A stretch of 42,748 nt of DNA from positions 1 to 42,748 of the forward strand of contig SEYW01000020.1 of assembly GCA_004168015.1 (NCBI GenBank), given 5' to 3'. The DNA comes from Methylolobus aquaticus. GTDB taxonomy: Bacteria; Pseudomonadota; Gammaproteobacteria; Methylococcales; Methylococcaceae. Below are positions 17,870-26,650 of the stretch, piece by piece. A program made the position numbers and the translations under genes. Under the pieces are notes generated by a model. That model made no database searches and was not told the DNA's origin. It saw only the letters and a list, made by a program, of their open reading frames with translations. The stretch's first letter is position 1. Every line of letters begins with the position of its first letter.

Positions 17870-19254
17870 TGTGGAGCGAACGAGCAAGCGCATTCATGGC
17901 CTGGGTCGATGAGCGGCTACCGGTCACGAAGTTCTGGAACGATCACGCCGCGAAGTACTACGCGCCGAAGAACTTCAATTTCTTCTATTTCTTCGGTTCG
18001 CTGGCGTTGCTGGTGCTGATCAACCAGCTCGTGACCGGTATCTTCCTCGCGATGGCCTACAAGCCGGACGCAACGCTCGCGTTCGACTCGGTCGAGATGA
18101 TCATGCGCGACATCAGCTGGGGCTGGCTGTTGCGCTACATGCATTCGACCGGCGCGTCGGCCTTCTTCATCGTCATTTACCTGCACATGTTCCGCGCGCT
18201 GTTGTACGGCTCGTACAAGAAGCCGCGCGAACTGATCTGGCTGTTCGGCATGGTGATCTTCGTGCTGCTGATGGCCGAGGCCTTCATGGGCTATCTGCTG
18301 CCCTGGGGACAGATGTCCTACTGGGGTGCGCAGGTGATCATCTCGCTGTTCGGCGCGATTCCGGTCATCGGCGAGGATCTGGCGCTATGGATCCGCGGCG
18401 ACTACGTGGTGGCGGATGCGACCTTGAACCGCTTCTTCGCGCTGCACGTCGTGGCAATCCCGATCATGCTGCTGGCGCTGGTGGTATTCCACCTGGCGGC
18501 GCTGCACACGACTGGCTCCAATAATCCGGACGGCGTCGAGATCAAGAAGCTGAAGGGGATGGACGACATCCCGTTGGACGGCATTCCTTTCCACCCGTAC
18601 TACACCGTCAAGGATCTGTTCGGCGCCGGGGTGTTCATCATCCTGTTCGTGCTGGTCGTCTTTTACCTGCCGGAGGGCGGCGGATTCTTCCTGGAAGGCC
18701 CGAACTTCGAGCCGGCCGATCCGCTGAAGACGCCGGAGCACATCGCGCCGGTCTGGTACTTCACGCCGTTCTATTCCATCCTGCGCGCCGTGCCCAGCAA
18801 ATTCGGCGGCGTCGTTGCGATGGGGGCATCGATCGTCGTGCTGTTCCTGCTGCCCTGGCTCGATCGTTGCCGCGTGAAGTCGATACGCTACCGCAGTCCG
18901 GTCTACGGCATTCTGCTGGGCCTTTTCGTACTCGCCTTCTTCGGGCTCGGCGTGCTCGGGACGAAACCGGTGAGCCCGCTGAACACGATCCTGGCGCGGG
19001 TCTTCGCGATGATGTATTTCGGGTTCTTCCTGCTGATGCCGTGGTACTCAGCAAAGGAGAAGACCTTCCCGGAGCCGATGCGCCTGGGCGAAGCCGTCGT
19101 GCCGCTGGCGAAGCGCCGCGGTCGCCACTGGGACATCGTTCGACAGGGACTGGCTGCGATTCAGAATTCTGCGATTTTCCAGAGCATGATCCTCCGGGTC
19201 GTCGTCGGGTTCATCGTTTTCTTCGTCCTGCTCGATTTCCTCTTCTATTTCTGA
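17869..19254 (+). CDS. petB: cytochrome b subunit of the bc1 complex
   Basis: This 461-residue integral membrane protein carries the two b hemes and both quinone sites of the bc1 complex. ATG 17869 overlaps the petA stop by one base. The four heme-ligand histidines are visible as pairs: RYMHSTGAS and YLHMFRALL in helix B, RFFALHVVAI and FHLAALHTTG in helix D. The quinol-oxidation loop reads PVWYFTPFYSILR; PVWY in place of PEWY is known in beta- and gammaproteobacteria. There are eight predicted membrane helices in the core and an extra C-terminal helix (about 435-461) after a charged linker. Confidence 0.96.
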   Translation: MWSERASAFMAWVDERLPVTKFWNDHAAKYYAPKNFNFFYFFGSLALLVLINQLVTGIFLAMAYKPDATLAFDSVEMIMRDISWGWLLRYMHSTGASAFFIVIYLHMFRALLYGSYKKPRELIWLFGMVIFVLLMAEAFMGYLLPWGQMSYWGAQVIISLFGAIPVIGEDLALWIRGDYVVADATLNRFFALHVVAIPIMLLALVVFHLAALHTTGSNNPDGVEIKKLKGMDDIPLDGIPFHPYYTVKDLFGAGVFIILFVLVVFYLPEGGGFFLEGPNFEPADPLKTPEHIAPVWYFTPFYSILRAVPSKFGGVVAMGASIVVLFLLPWLDRCRVKSIRYRSPVYGILLGLFVLAFFGLGVLGTKPVSPLNTILARVFAMMYFGFFLLMPWYSAKEKTFPEPMRLGEAVVPLAKRRGRHWDIVRQGLAAIQNSAIFQSMILRVVVGFIVFFVLLDFLFYF

Positions 19255-19311
19255 CCCCAGAGTGATGAACTCGGAAGTCACACTAGGCAACCTTTTAGGG
19301 AACAGCAACTC

Positions 19312-20034
19312 ATGAAAAGGCTCCTGGCGGTCACGCTGGCCGCGGTATCCCTAACGGTGGGTGCAAGCGAAGGGCTACCCCCGATTCAGAGCGTGGACAT
19401 CGACGTGTTCGATCGCGATTCCGTGCGGCGCGGTGCCGAGTTCTACGTGAACTATTGCCAGGGCTGCCATTCGCTCAAGCACATTCGTTACTCACGCCTC
19501 GCCGCGGATTACGACATCAGCGACGAGATCATGAAGTCGAACTTCCTGCTGGGTGAGCGCAAGATGCATGAAACCCTGCAGAGCGCCATGAAGCCGGAAG
19601 ACTCCGAGAAGTGGTTCGGCGCACCCGCGCCGGATCTGTCGCTCGCCGCGCGGGCGCGGGGCGCGGACTGGATTTACAGCTATCTGCGAGGCTTCTACCT
19701 CGATCCTTCGCGTCCGACCGGCGTCAACAATCTTTACCTGCCGAATGTCGCGATGCCGAACGTCCTGGGTGGGTTGCAGGGTCTGCAGAAGCCCGTGATT
19801 TCGCACGAGGGCGGGATGGAATTCGTGGAGAGGCTCGAACTGGCCAAGCCGGGTTCGATGACCCCGGATCAGTTCGACGAAGCCTTGACCGACCTGATGA
19901 ACTTCCTGGTCTACGTGTCCGAGCCGTCCATGCTGCAGCGCCTCCCGCTGGGCAAGTACGTGCTCGGTTTCATGGTCCTGCTCACCTATCTGCTGTATCG
20001 CGTCAAGAAGGAATACTGGAAGGACGTGCACTAG
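19312..20034 (+). CDS. petC: cytochrome c1 subunit of the bc1 complex
   Basis: PetC receives electrons from the Rieske protein and passes them to soluble cytochrome c. The 240-residue precursor has a signal peptide (about residues 1-18), the heme-binding CQGCH at 49-53, a likely axial Met in NVAMPNVLGG, and a C-terminal membrane anchor (about 212-231) followed by positive residues. It follows petB by 57 bases with AGGGA ten bases before the ATG. The operon order petA-petB-petC is the standard proteobacterial one. Confidence 0.95.
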   Translation: MKRLLAVTLAAVSLTVGASEGLPPIQSVDIDVFDRDSVRRGAEFYVNYCQGCHSLKHIRYSRLAADYDISDEIMKSNFLLGERKMHETLQSAMKPEDSEKWFGAPAPDLSLAARARGADWIYSYLRGFYLDPSRPTGVNNLYLPNVAMPNVLGGLQGLQKPVISHEGGMEFVERLELAKPGSMTPDQFDEALTDLMNFLVYVSEPSMLQRLPLGKYVLGFMVLLTYLLYRVKKEYWKDVH

Positions 20035-20050
20035 CGTCCGAACGCGCGAA

Positions 20051-20072
20051 GGCGGGGCGTTCCCACCCCGCC
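20051..20072 (+). terminator. Stem-loop after petC
   Basis: GGCGGGG (20051-20057) and CCCCGCC (20066-20072) form a 7-bp GC stem with an 8-base loop, 17 bases after the petC stop. There is no T tract, so it may stabilise the transcript end rather than terminate strongly. Confidence 0.45.
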
Positions 20073-20151
20073 GGATTGCCTGAGCCCGCGTGCCGGGCAT
20101 GAGTCGGGAAGTCCGGGGTCGGCGGGCCAACGGCAGCGAGGGTGTAGGTCG

Positions 20152-20784
20152 ATGGAAAATCAGGCGAAAGCGCTCCCGGCGATGATCCGGGCCATCGATG
20201 GCGCGATTCGGGTCAACGGGGACAACGTCACCCAGCTCGATCAGGCCATCGGTGATGGTGACCATGTCTTCAATCTGCAACGCGGTATCGAAGCCCTGCT
20301 TCCGCTGTGCGATGAGCTTGCCGGGAGTGCCTGGCACGCCGCGTTCAAGACGATCGGCATGACGGTCATGAGCACGATCGGCGGTGCCTCGGGCTCGCTC
20401 TACGCGACGCTCTTCCTGGGCATGGCCAAATCCCTGCAGGGGCAGGATTCCAGTTTCCTGAGCTTCGCCGAGGCATTTCGCAGCGGCGTCGAAGCCGTCA
20501 AGGCGCGCGGCAAAGCCGATGTCGGTGAAAAGACCATGCTCGATGTGCTGGTGCCCGTGTCTCGGGTACTGTCAGAGGGAGCCACCTCGTCGGCGCCCAT
20601 CGACGAGGTGCTGCGCGAGGTTTGCGCGGCGGCCGATGCGGGAGTCGAGACGACCCGGGACATGCTGGCAACGAAAGGCCGGGCCTCGTTTCTCGGCGAG
20701 CGGGCGCGGGGGCATCTCGATCCCGGCGCCAAGACTGCGCAGTTGATGATCTGCGCGGTCTGCAGCGTCCTGCTCCCGACCTGA
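20152..20784 (+). CDS. dhaL: dihydroxyacetone kinase subunit DhaL
   Basis: DhaL is the nucleotide-binding subunit of dihydroxyacetone kinase. In the PTS-linked system it holds a tightly bound ADP that is phosphorylated by DhaM; in other systems the nucleotide exchanges as ATP. The 210-residue product shows the metal/phosphate ligands in LDQAIGDGDH (Asp30, Asp35, Asp37, His38), the GGASGSLYATLF loop and the late GHLDPGAKTA segment, all typical. Its partner dhaK is on the opposite strand, about 2.1 kb away, beyond a diguanylate cyclase gene. No DhaM or other PTS protein is in the window. Confidence 0.9.
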   Translation: MENQAKALPAMIRAIDGAIRVNGDNVTQLDQAIGDGDHVFNLQRGIEALLPLCDELAGSAWHAAFKTIGMTVMSTIGGASGSLYATLFLGMAKSLQGQDSSFLSFAEAFRSGVEAVKARGKADVGEKTMLDVLVPVSRVLSEGATSSAPIDEVLREVCAAADAGVETTRDMLATKGRASFLGERARGHLDPGAKTAQLMICAVCSVLLPT

Positions 20785-20790
20785 GCGCGA

Positions 20791-22809
20791 TCATCCCGCG
20801 CCGCCTGCGGCGGATATCGGCGTCGGCGGGGTGGGGGCTGCGAAGCGGTGCATCCGGTTGCGGCCCGTCCGTTTGGCGATGTACATGGCCTGATCGGCGT
20901 GGCGCAGCAAAATGTCCGCGGTGCTTCGGTCAGGCGGGCTCAGGGTGACGCCGATGCTGCCCGACACGAGGACGGTTTGCCCATTGGGCAGCGCGTAGGG
21001 CCGCGATACGCTTTCCAGTGTCCGCGAGAGGATCTTCTCGCACTCCTCCCACCCACGCAGTCCAGCCAGGATGATCACGAACTCGTCGCCGCCCAGACGG
21101 CAGACGGTGTCGTGTTCGCGCACCGAGGCCTTCAGCCGGCGGGCGACTTCGCACAGCAGCAGATCCCCGGCTTTGTGGCCATGCGTGTCGTTGACCGGCT
21201 TGAAGTCATCCAGATCGAGATAGGCGACCGAGACCAGCGAGTCGTCCCGTCGCCCCCTGGCCAGCGCCTGCTCGAGACGGTCCAGCAGCAGCGCGCGATT
21301 GGGCAGATCCGTCAACGCATCGAAGTAGGCGAGGTGCTCGATGCGTTCCTGCTGGGTCTTGCGATCGGTGACATCGGAGAACAGATCGATGAAATGGCTG
21401 ATCCGGCCGTTTTCGTCCCTGACCGCGCTGACCGTGGCCTGCACCGCGACCAGATCGCCGCCGCGGTGCCGGTTCCAGATTTCCCCGCGCCAGACGCCCT
21501 CTTTGACCAAGGTTTGCCAGAACTCGCGGTAGAACGCGGCATCATGCACCCCGGATTTGAGCATCCGGGGATTTTTCCCTAGCACCTCCTCGCGCGGGTA
21601 GCCGGTGATCTGCGAGAAGGTTCCGTTGACGTCGATGATGTTGCCGGAGGCATCCGTGATCACGATGGCTTCCTGCGCATCGTGAAAGACCGTCGCGGCC
21701 AGACGGAGCCGCTCCTCCGAGGTTTCGCGTTGCGCCCGGGCCGTGGCGATGCGAAACCCCATGAAGGTCAGCAGGCCCGACACCAGCAATCCGCCGAGTG
21801 CGATCATCTTCCCCCGGTGGTCGAGAAAATCGAACAGCGTCATGGCCCGAATGGGAACGAAGGTCAGCGTGACCGAACGGTCCGCCAGTGTGATCTGCTC
21901 CTCGACCCGATGCGGGTACTGCGCCAGCTCTGCCCGCAGCAGGCGGGGCTCTACCCGCACCTCGCTCGCTTTCCTGGACTCGTGAACGTACACCGCCCGC
22001 GCGTCGGCTCGGACGGTATCGAAGACATAGACATGCTGGCCCAGGTGGGATGATCGCGAGAATACCGCCTCGAACAGGTCACGGTAGCGATAGGTGCCGC
22101 AGATGAACCCGGCGAGCAGGCCGACGCGGGCGTCGGGCGTCACCGGAGGGAGGCCGCTCCGGTAGATCGGAGTGAACAATCGGAACGCATGGCCCCCGGC
22201 TTCGTGCGGTACGTCGGCCAAGGCCGTTCGGCCCGAGGCCGCCGCTTTCTGAGCGGCCGCGGCGGCAGACGGATCGCTCGACAGGTCCAAGCCCGGCGCG
22301 CTCAGTTCGGTGCGTACCGGTTCCACGTAGCGGATAGCCAGCTGGAATGGTACCGCGGCATTCTGCGCCCTGCGCGCCGGTTCCGTCGACGCGGAGAAAT
22401 GCGTATTGGCTGCGCCGTAGTCTTTCCGCAATGCGCGCTCGAAGTTCTGGCGCTCCGCCGGCGATACGCGCTGCAGGAGTGACATCGACAAGCGGGCGGT
22501 GGCGGTGCCCGCCTCGGTCTGTCGCACGAAGTTCCGAAACTCCTCGGCATCGATAGTTCCCGACGCCGCGAACAGCGCTCCGACCCCTTGCTGTCGGGTC
22601 AGCTCGACGAGGTAGAGCGTCTTGACCTGTTCCGCACGCTCCTTCGCGTTCGCGGCGAACTCCTCGAGGTAGATGGTCCGGTTGGTCCAGCTGTTCCAGG
22701 CGCAGAAACCCGCAGTGACCAGCAGGCCGATCAGGCCATAGCTCAGGCCTGCCAGCCGGGTGAGCCGCCGATGTCCGGGGGCGGGCGGCTTAGGCTGCGG
22801 TGCAAGCAT
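20791..22809 (-). CDS. CHASE-PAS-GGDEF membrane diguanylate cyclase
   Basis: The 672-residue protein should make cyclic di-GMP from two GTP in response to an extracytoplasmic signal. A first membrane helix (about 21-39) is followed by a periplasmic CHASE-type domain (about 45-325), a second helix (about 335-355), a PAS domain (about 370-485, ending in FSDVTDRKTQ) and a GGDEF domain (about 495-655). The catalytic motif is intact, GGDEF at 573-577, and the inhibitory site RxxD (Arg564, Asp567) lies exactly five residues before it, so product inhibition is expected. The Ala/Gly/Pro-rich C-terminus is short and disordered. It lies 84 bases downstream of dhaK on the same strand and may share its transcript; the stop faces dhaL with 6 bases between. 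Confidence 0.92.
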   Translation of the reverse strand: MLAPQPKPPAPGHRRLTRLAGLSYGLIGLLVTAGFCAWNSWTNRTIYLEEFAANAKERAEQVKTLYLVELTRQQGVGALFAASGTIDAEEFRNFVRQTEAGTATARLSMSLLQRVSPAERQNFERALRKDYGAANTHFSASTEPARRAQNAAVPFQLAIRYVEPVRTELSAPGLDLSSDPSAAAAAQKAAASGRTALADVPHEAGGHAFRLFTPIYRSGLPPVTPDARVGLLAGFICGTYRYRDLFEAVFSRSSHLGQHVYVFDTVRADARAVYVHESRKASEVRVEPRLLRAELAQYPHRVEEQITLADRSVTLTFVPIRAMTLFDFLDHRGKMIALGGLLVSGLLTFMGFRIATARAQRETSEERLRLAATVFHDAQEAIVITDASGNIIDVNGTFSQITGYPREEVLGKNPRMLKSGVHDAAFYREFWQTLVKEGVWRGEIWNRHRGGDLVAVQATVSAVRDENGRISHFIDLFSDVTDRKTQQERIEHLAYFDALTDLPNRALLLDRLEQALARGRRDDSLVSVAYLDLDDFKPVNDTHGHKAGDLLLCEVARRLKASVREHDTVCRLGGDEFVIILAGLRGWEECEKILSRTLESVSRPYALPNGQTVLVSGSIGVTLSPPDRSTADILLRHADQAMYIAKRTGRNRMHRFAAPTPPTPISAAGGAG

Positions 22810-22893
22810 CGACAGGCCTGCCGGCTCGGGTCGGATTGAAGGCGATGTGGGCCGGTGGCCTTGCGGGTCGCACGGGGTGGAGGCGTATCGGTG

Positions 22894-23883
22894 TCAGCAG
22901 CCCCAACGGAGCGATGCGGTGTGGACGGGCGCATCCCACAGGCGGAGCAGTTCGTCATCGAGCATCGTCAGCGTGATCGAACAGCCGGCCATGTCCAGTG
23001 ACGTGGTGTAATTGCCCACCAAACTGCGAACGACCGTCACGCCGCGCCCGGTCCAGTAGCGGCAAGCCTGTTCGTAGACCAGGTAGAGTTCCAGCAGGGG
23101 GGTCGCGCCGAGTCCGTTGACGTGCAGCAAAGCGGTCTGGCCAGCCGCGGGCCGCAGTTCGTGGTGGATGGCTTCGGCGAGCAGGGCGACGATCTCCGAG
23201 GCGGTGCCGAGCGCACGGCGCTCGCGGCCGGCTTCGCCATGGATACCGACGCCGACTTCCATTTCATTGTCCGCCAGCGCGAACATGGGTCTGCCGAGGG
23301 CGGGTACCGTGCAGCTCGTCAACGCGACACCCATGGACGCGGTGGCCTGCACCACCCGATCGCCCAGTGCCTTGCAGGTTACCAGGTCGGCGCCTTCCTC
23401 GGCCGCTGCGCCAATGATCTTCTCGACGATCGTCGTCCCGGCGACGCCGCGCCGACCCATGCTGTGATTGGCCGGCAGCGCGACGTCGTCGTCGACCACG
23501 ACGGTCGCAAACGGGCAATCGAGCATCTCCGAGGCCATTTCGAAATTCATGATGTCGCCGGCGTAGTTCTTGACGACGAACAGCACGCCGCCGCCCGATT
23601 CGACCGCGTCCGTTGCAGCGACCATCTGATCGGGCGTAGGCGACGTGAAAATCTGCCCCGGGCAGGCCGCGTCGAGCATGCCGAAACCGACGAAGCCGCT
23701 GTGCAGCGGCTCATGCCCGGACCCGCCGCCGGAGATCACCGCGACCTTGCCAGTGCGGCCGGGCACCTTGCGCCGCAGGAAATGCGGGTGATCGTTGAGG
23801 ACCACCAGATCCCGATGGGCCAGCGCGAAGCCGCGCAGACTGTCGTCGAGCAGGGATTCAGGGCGATCGATCAGCTTTTTCAT
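22894..23883 (-). CDS. dhaK: dihydroxyacetone kinase subunit DhaK
   Basis: DhaK binds dihydroxyacetone covalently through a histidine and presents it for phosphorylation by DhaL, feeding the product to glycolysis as DHAP. The 329-residue product has the normal length. Landmarks are GGGSGHEPLHSGF (residues 52-64), KNYAGDIMNFEMA, and GVGIHGEAG with His215 at the position of the substrate-binding His218 in E. coli. A GGAGG site lies seven bases before the ATG. An inverted repeat (GGGTGT at 23917-23922, ACACCC at 23928-23933) sits in the leader region and could be an operator. The diguanylate cyclase gene follows. Confidence 0.93.
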   Translation of the reverse strand: MKKLIDRPESLLDDSLRGFALAHRDLVVLNDHPHFLRRKVPGRTGKVAVISGGGSGHEPLHSGFVGFGMLDAACPGQIFTSPTPDQMVAATDAVESGGGVLFVVKNYAGDIMNFEMASEMLDCPFATVVVDDDVALPANHSMGRRGVAGTTIVEKIIGAAAEEGADLVTCKALGDRVVQATASMGVALTSCTVPALGRPMFALADNEMEVGVGIHGEAGRERRALGTASEIVALLAEAIHHELRPAAGQTALLHVNGLGATPLLELYLVYEQACRYWTGRGVTVVRSLVGNYTTSLDMAGCSITLTMLDDELLRLWDAPVHTASLRWGC

Positions 23884-24016
23884 GGCGGAGCCTCCGGCTC
23901 GGTTATGCGGCCTTGTGGGTGTTTACCACACCCGTCATTGTCCCAAAAAACCCTGCCAGCTGTGCAGCAGTGGAGTCAGCGCGCGCCAGGACCCGCGCGG
24001 GACGGTTGTGGGCCGG

Positions 24017-24781
24017 TCAGGATCCCGTCCGAAGGAAGCGGCGCGCGACCAGCATCGGCCACCGCATCAGCCATTCCAGCATCAAACGGATGTGCATCAG
24101 CGTGAGCAGCGTATTGTCCCGGCCGTAACGGAAGTGCGAGACACCACCCTCCGCCGCCGACAGGTAGCGGACCGGTGCCGGAAGGTTGACGGTCGGCACG
24201 CCGGCCCAGCTGAGGCGAACCGCGGATTCCGGGTCGAAATCGAAGCGGCGCATCCAGACGGTTCGGTCCATGATCGCGAGCAGCGGCGCAATGGGATAGA
24301 CGCGAAAGCCGAACAGGGAGTCGGCCGCGCCGGCGCCGAGTGTTTCGAGCCGCACCCAGGCATTCGAGATCCGGCGACCACGCACACGCAACGCGGGTGC
24401 TTCGGCGCCGAAGACCGGAACGCCGGCGATGAGCGCCTGCGGCGTGGCTGACGAACGGTCCATGAATTCCCGGATCTTCGACGGCGGATGCTGCCCGTCG
24501 GCATCCATCGTCAGCACGTGGGTATAGCCCTCCGCCGCGGCCAGCCCAAGTGCGTGATGGATCGCAGCACCCTTGCCGCGGTTCTCCGGGAGGGCGAGCA
24601 AGCGGATGCCCGGATCATTCGCGGCCTGTGCGGCAAGGCGCCGGGCACTCCCGTCGGTGCTGCCATCGATGACGATCCACACTGGGCTCCATTCGGCGCG
24701 GGCGCGCCGGACGGTGTCGAGCAGCAGGTCGCCGGTGTTGAAGCTGGGGATGACCACGACATGCGTCGCCGACGGCGTCAT
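24017..24781 (-). CDS. family 2 glycosyltransferase of the aryl-polyene cluster
   Basis: The 254-residue protein has the GT-A fold of family 2: VVVIPSFNTG at the start, IVIDGSTDGS, ENRGKGAAIHHAL, and TMDADGQHP with the DxD-type metal site. No membrane helix is evident, though the C-terminus is basic and amphipathic. Similar short GT2 proteins belong to aryl-polyene and xanthomonadin clusters, where they are thought to help attach the polyene to its lipid or sugar anchor. Its ATG overlaps the stop of the upstream acyltransferase gene by 4 bases (ATGA), a sign of coupling. It is the last cluster gene in the direction of transcription. Confidence 0.85.
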   Translation of the reverse strand: MTPSATHVVVIPSFNTGDLLLDTVRRARAEWSPVWIVIDGSTDGSARRLAAQAANDPGIRLLALPENRGKGAAIHHALGLAAAEGYTHVLTMDADGQHPPSKIREFMDRSSATPQALIAGVPVFGAEAPALRVRGRRISNAWVRLETLGAGAADSLFGFRVYPIAPLLAIMDRTVWMRRFDFDPESAVRLSWAGVPTVNLPAPVRYLSAAEGGVSHFRYGRDNTLLTLMHIRLMLEWLMRWPMLVARRFLRTGS

Positions 24782-25560
24782 GGCGACCGCGCCCGTTCGA
24801 ATCGGCTCTCCAGGACCGCGCGCATATAGTCCTCGACGCGGGTGCGCAGGCGCCCGGAATCGTCATCGTGGGGAAATTGCATCCCGAGTTCGACGCGATA
24901 GTGGATCGGGAATTCAGGTTTGCGAAACAGCGGCCAGCCGCGGCACAGATAGGCGCTGTCCGACCGGATGAACACTGTCTGCACCGGCACCCGAGCCTGC
25001 TTCGCCATCAGCGCGAAATTGCCCTTGAACTCGTTGAGCGGCGGTGTTTGCGTTCTTGTCCCCTCCGGGAACACCAGTAACTGCCGGCCGGAAGCCAAGG
25101 CTTCACGCGCCCGCTTCATCATCTCCATGGGATGGTCTGCGCGAATATAGCCGGCCAGGCGGGCGCCGCCCCCGAGGAATGGGTTGTCCAGGATTTGCGC
25201 CTTCATGATGCAGACGACACGCGGCAGGCGGGAAACGATCAGTACGGCATCGAGCAGTGACGGGTGGTTCGCGACGATGATCAGCGGCTGGCCGCGCAGC
25301 GGGTCCAGTGCGGACAGATCGCAGTGCACGATCCGGCTCAGCTGCAGCAGTCCGATGAAGAAGCGGAACAGGGCCATCATGACCCATTGCCCGACGCGGT
25401 TCGCCAGGTCGCGCGGCAGGGCCGCGCCAACCAGTGGGCTGATGGCGGTGTAGATCAGTCCGCCGGTGCCGAACACGAGTAGCGCACCGTACAGCACGGC
25501 CTGTTCGTAAGCGGATCTCAGCAGTTTCGGCAAGGTTCGAACGGAGTGACTGATGCGCAT
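24778..25560 (-). CDS. PlsC-like lysophospholipid acyltransferase family protein
   Basis: The 260-residue protein carries the PlsC/LPLAT motifs: NHPSLLD (HxxxxD, catalytic) near residues 98-104, KAQILDNP, the substrate-binding FPEGTRT and later VPVQTVFI. A hydrophobic segment at about residues 22-48 anchors it to the inner membrane. In aryl-polyene clusters such an enzyme is believed to move the polyene acyl chain to a glycerol- or sugar-lipid acceptor. It is directly coupled to the glycosyltransferase, so the two probably act in sequence. The acceptor is not deducible. Confidence 0.87.
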   Translation of the reverse strand: MRISHSVRTLPKLLRSAYEQAVLYGALLVFGTGGLIYTAISPLVGAALPRDLANRVGQWVMMALFRFFIGLLQLSRIVHCDLSALDPLRGQPLIIVANHPSLLDAVLIVSRLPRVVCIMKAQILDNPFLGGGARLAGYIRADHPMEMMKRAREALASGRQLLVFPEGTRTQTPPLNEFKGNFALMAKQARVPVQTVFIRSDSAYLCRGWPLFRKPEFPIHYRVELGMQFPHDDDSGRLRTRVEDYMRAVLESRFERARSP

Positions 25561-25939
25561 GCGTTTCTGCGGGACTGCGAGAGCCAGTGCGAAGTGGCGC
25601 CCCGGGGCAGCAAAAGAGTACCCCTTTTTTTACGCGCTAGGCACCCTTGGCGGGCTCAAGGCACTGCGCGCCGTGCCCTGCGGGAGCGGGGATAAAGCGA
25701 TGTCGGCACCAAAAGCGGTGCCATGAGGACTACGGCAACACGCCCTGGGCTTGATCTGCCGTGGGCTGCCGTAACGGGCGGTGGGTGTCGCAAGTTGGGG
25801 TCAGCGGCGGGCTCCGGGCGTCCCAACCGGGTCATCGACGACGTCGGCGGGATGCGGGGAGGAACCTGGGCATTCCGCTTTCCCGCGGCCCAGGTCCCGG
25901 CTGATGTCGTTAGCTTCCCTGAATCAGGCAATTTCGGTC
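25561..25939. other. Spacer upstream of the acyltransferase gene
   Basis: I see no gene in this 379-base stretch. It has a seven-T run at about 25625-25631, a GCCCCGGGGC palindrome near 25600, and an inverted repeat GGCACC (25705-25710) / GGTGCC (25717-25722) with a 6-base loop. It should hold the promoter for the acyltransferase-glycosyltransferase pair. Confidence 0.35.
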
Positions 25940-26650
25940 TTACGGGGCAGGCGGAGCCGGCAGCGGAAGGATCGGGCCCTTACGGATGTCGAGCTTGAAC
26001 GGGAACACCCCCGTCGGCCCGGCAGGTCCACAATCCTGGCTGTTGCAGCTTCCGCCCACGGCCAGCAGATACTGTCCTTTGGTCAGCGTCTTGGAGAACG
26101 CGGCGGTGCCCGGCATCACGTAGGACAGCGTCGGGGTGCCCTTTTTTACCGTCTGGCCGTCACAGTTGATGAACGGCTGGTCGCCGGCATTCGCGTAGCC
26201 GACGAAGGCGATCGCGCCATCCCCGCCCGGCGTCTGTGGCTTCAGAAAGCTGCTCGATCCTTCGAGGCTGAGCTGGTTGTATTTGTGCGAAAGATGATTG
26301 GCGCCCACGAAGCTGCCGTTGGTCTTCCACATTGAGAACGCGGGCTTCAGCCTCTCATCGCCCGAGATCAACGTTACCTGCACCGTGGCGTAGTATGGTA
26401 CCGTCACCGTGTACCAACGGGTGTTGTGGGCCCAGCCGCAATTCGGCGTCAGGCCGTTCCAGCCGTCCCAGGCGTAGTTCGGCGCAGTGCCCTCGAACTG
26501 AATGGCCGTCGGCTGGCCCTTCAGAGTACCCAGATCCACGATGACCTGGCTCCCGGGGATCGCCATCGCCGCTCCCGAGGCAACCGCAAGCGCTGAGCCG
26601 GCCATCAGTGTCGTGATCGCGTGGCGTAGTCCGCTGTTCATCTTTTTCAT
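25940..26650 (-). CDS. Secreted protein of unknown function in the polyene cluster
   Basis: I do not recognise this family. The 236-residue precursor has a clear signal peptide (about 1-30, ending in GAAMA). The mature part is rich in Gly, Thr, Asn and aromatic residues, and carries four cysteines that could form disulfides (in LTPNCGW, INCDG, SCNSQDC). A WYTVTVPYYATVQVTLISG segment resembles the beta-sandwich strands of PPC-type domains, but weakly. The C-terminus is a Pro-rich tail, GPILPLPAPPAP. ATG 26650 is chosen because AGAGG stands seven bases upstream; an ATG at 26656 is too close to it. It is placed between the ligase and the acyltransferase, so a role in envelope display of the pigment is possible but unproven. 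Confidence 0.7.
   Translation of the reverse strand: MKKMNSGLRHAITTLMAGSALAVASGAAMAIPGSQVIVDLGTLKGQPTAIQFEGTAPNYAWDGWNGLTPNCGWAHNTRWYTVTVPYYATVQVTLISGDERLKPAFSMWKTNGSFVGANHLSHKYNQLSLEGSSSFLKPQTPGGDGAIAFVGYANAGDQPFINCDGQTVKKGTPTLSYVMPGTAAFSKTLTKGQYLLAVGGSCNSQDCGPAGPTGVFPFKLDIRKGPILPLPAPPAP

Noticed and set aside
25610..25640. Rho-independent terminator with the seven-T run
   Set aside because: The GCCCCGGGGC palindrome before it has no loop and lies about 20 bases away from the T run, and no + strand gene ends there.
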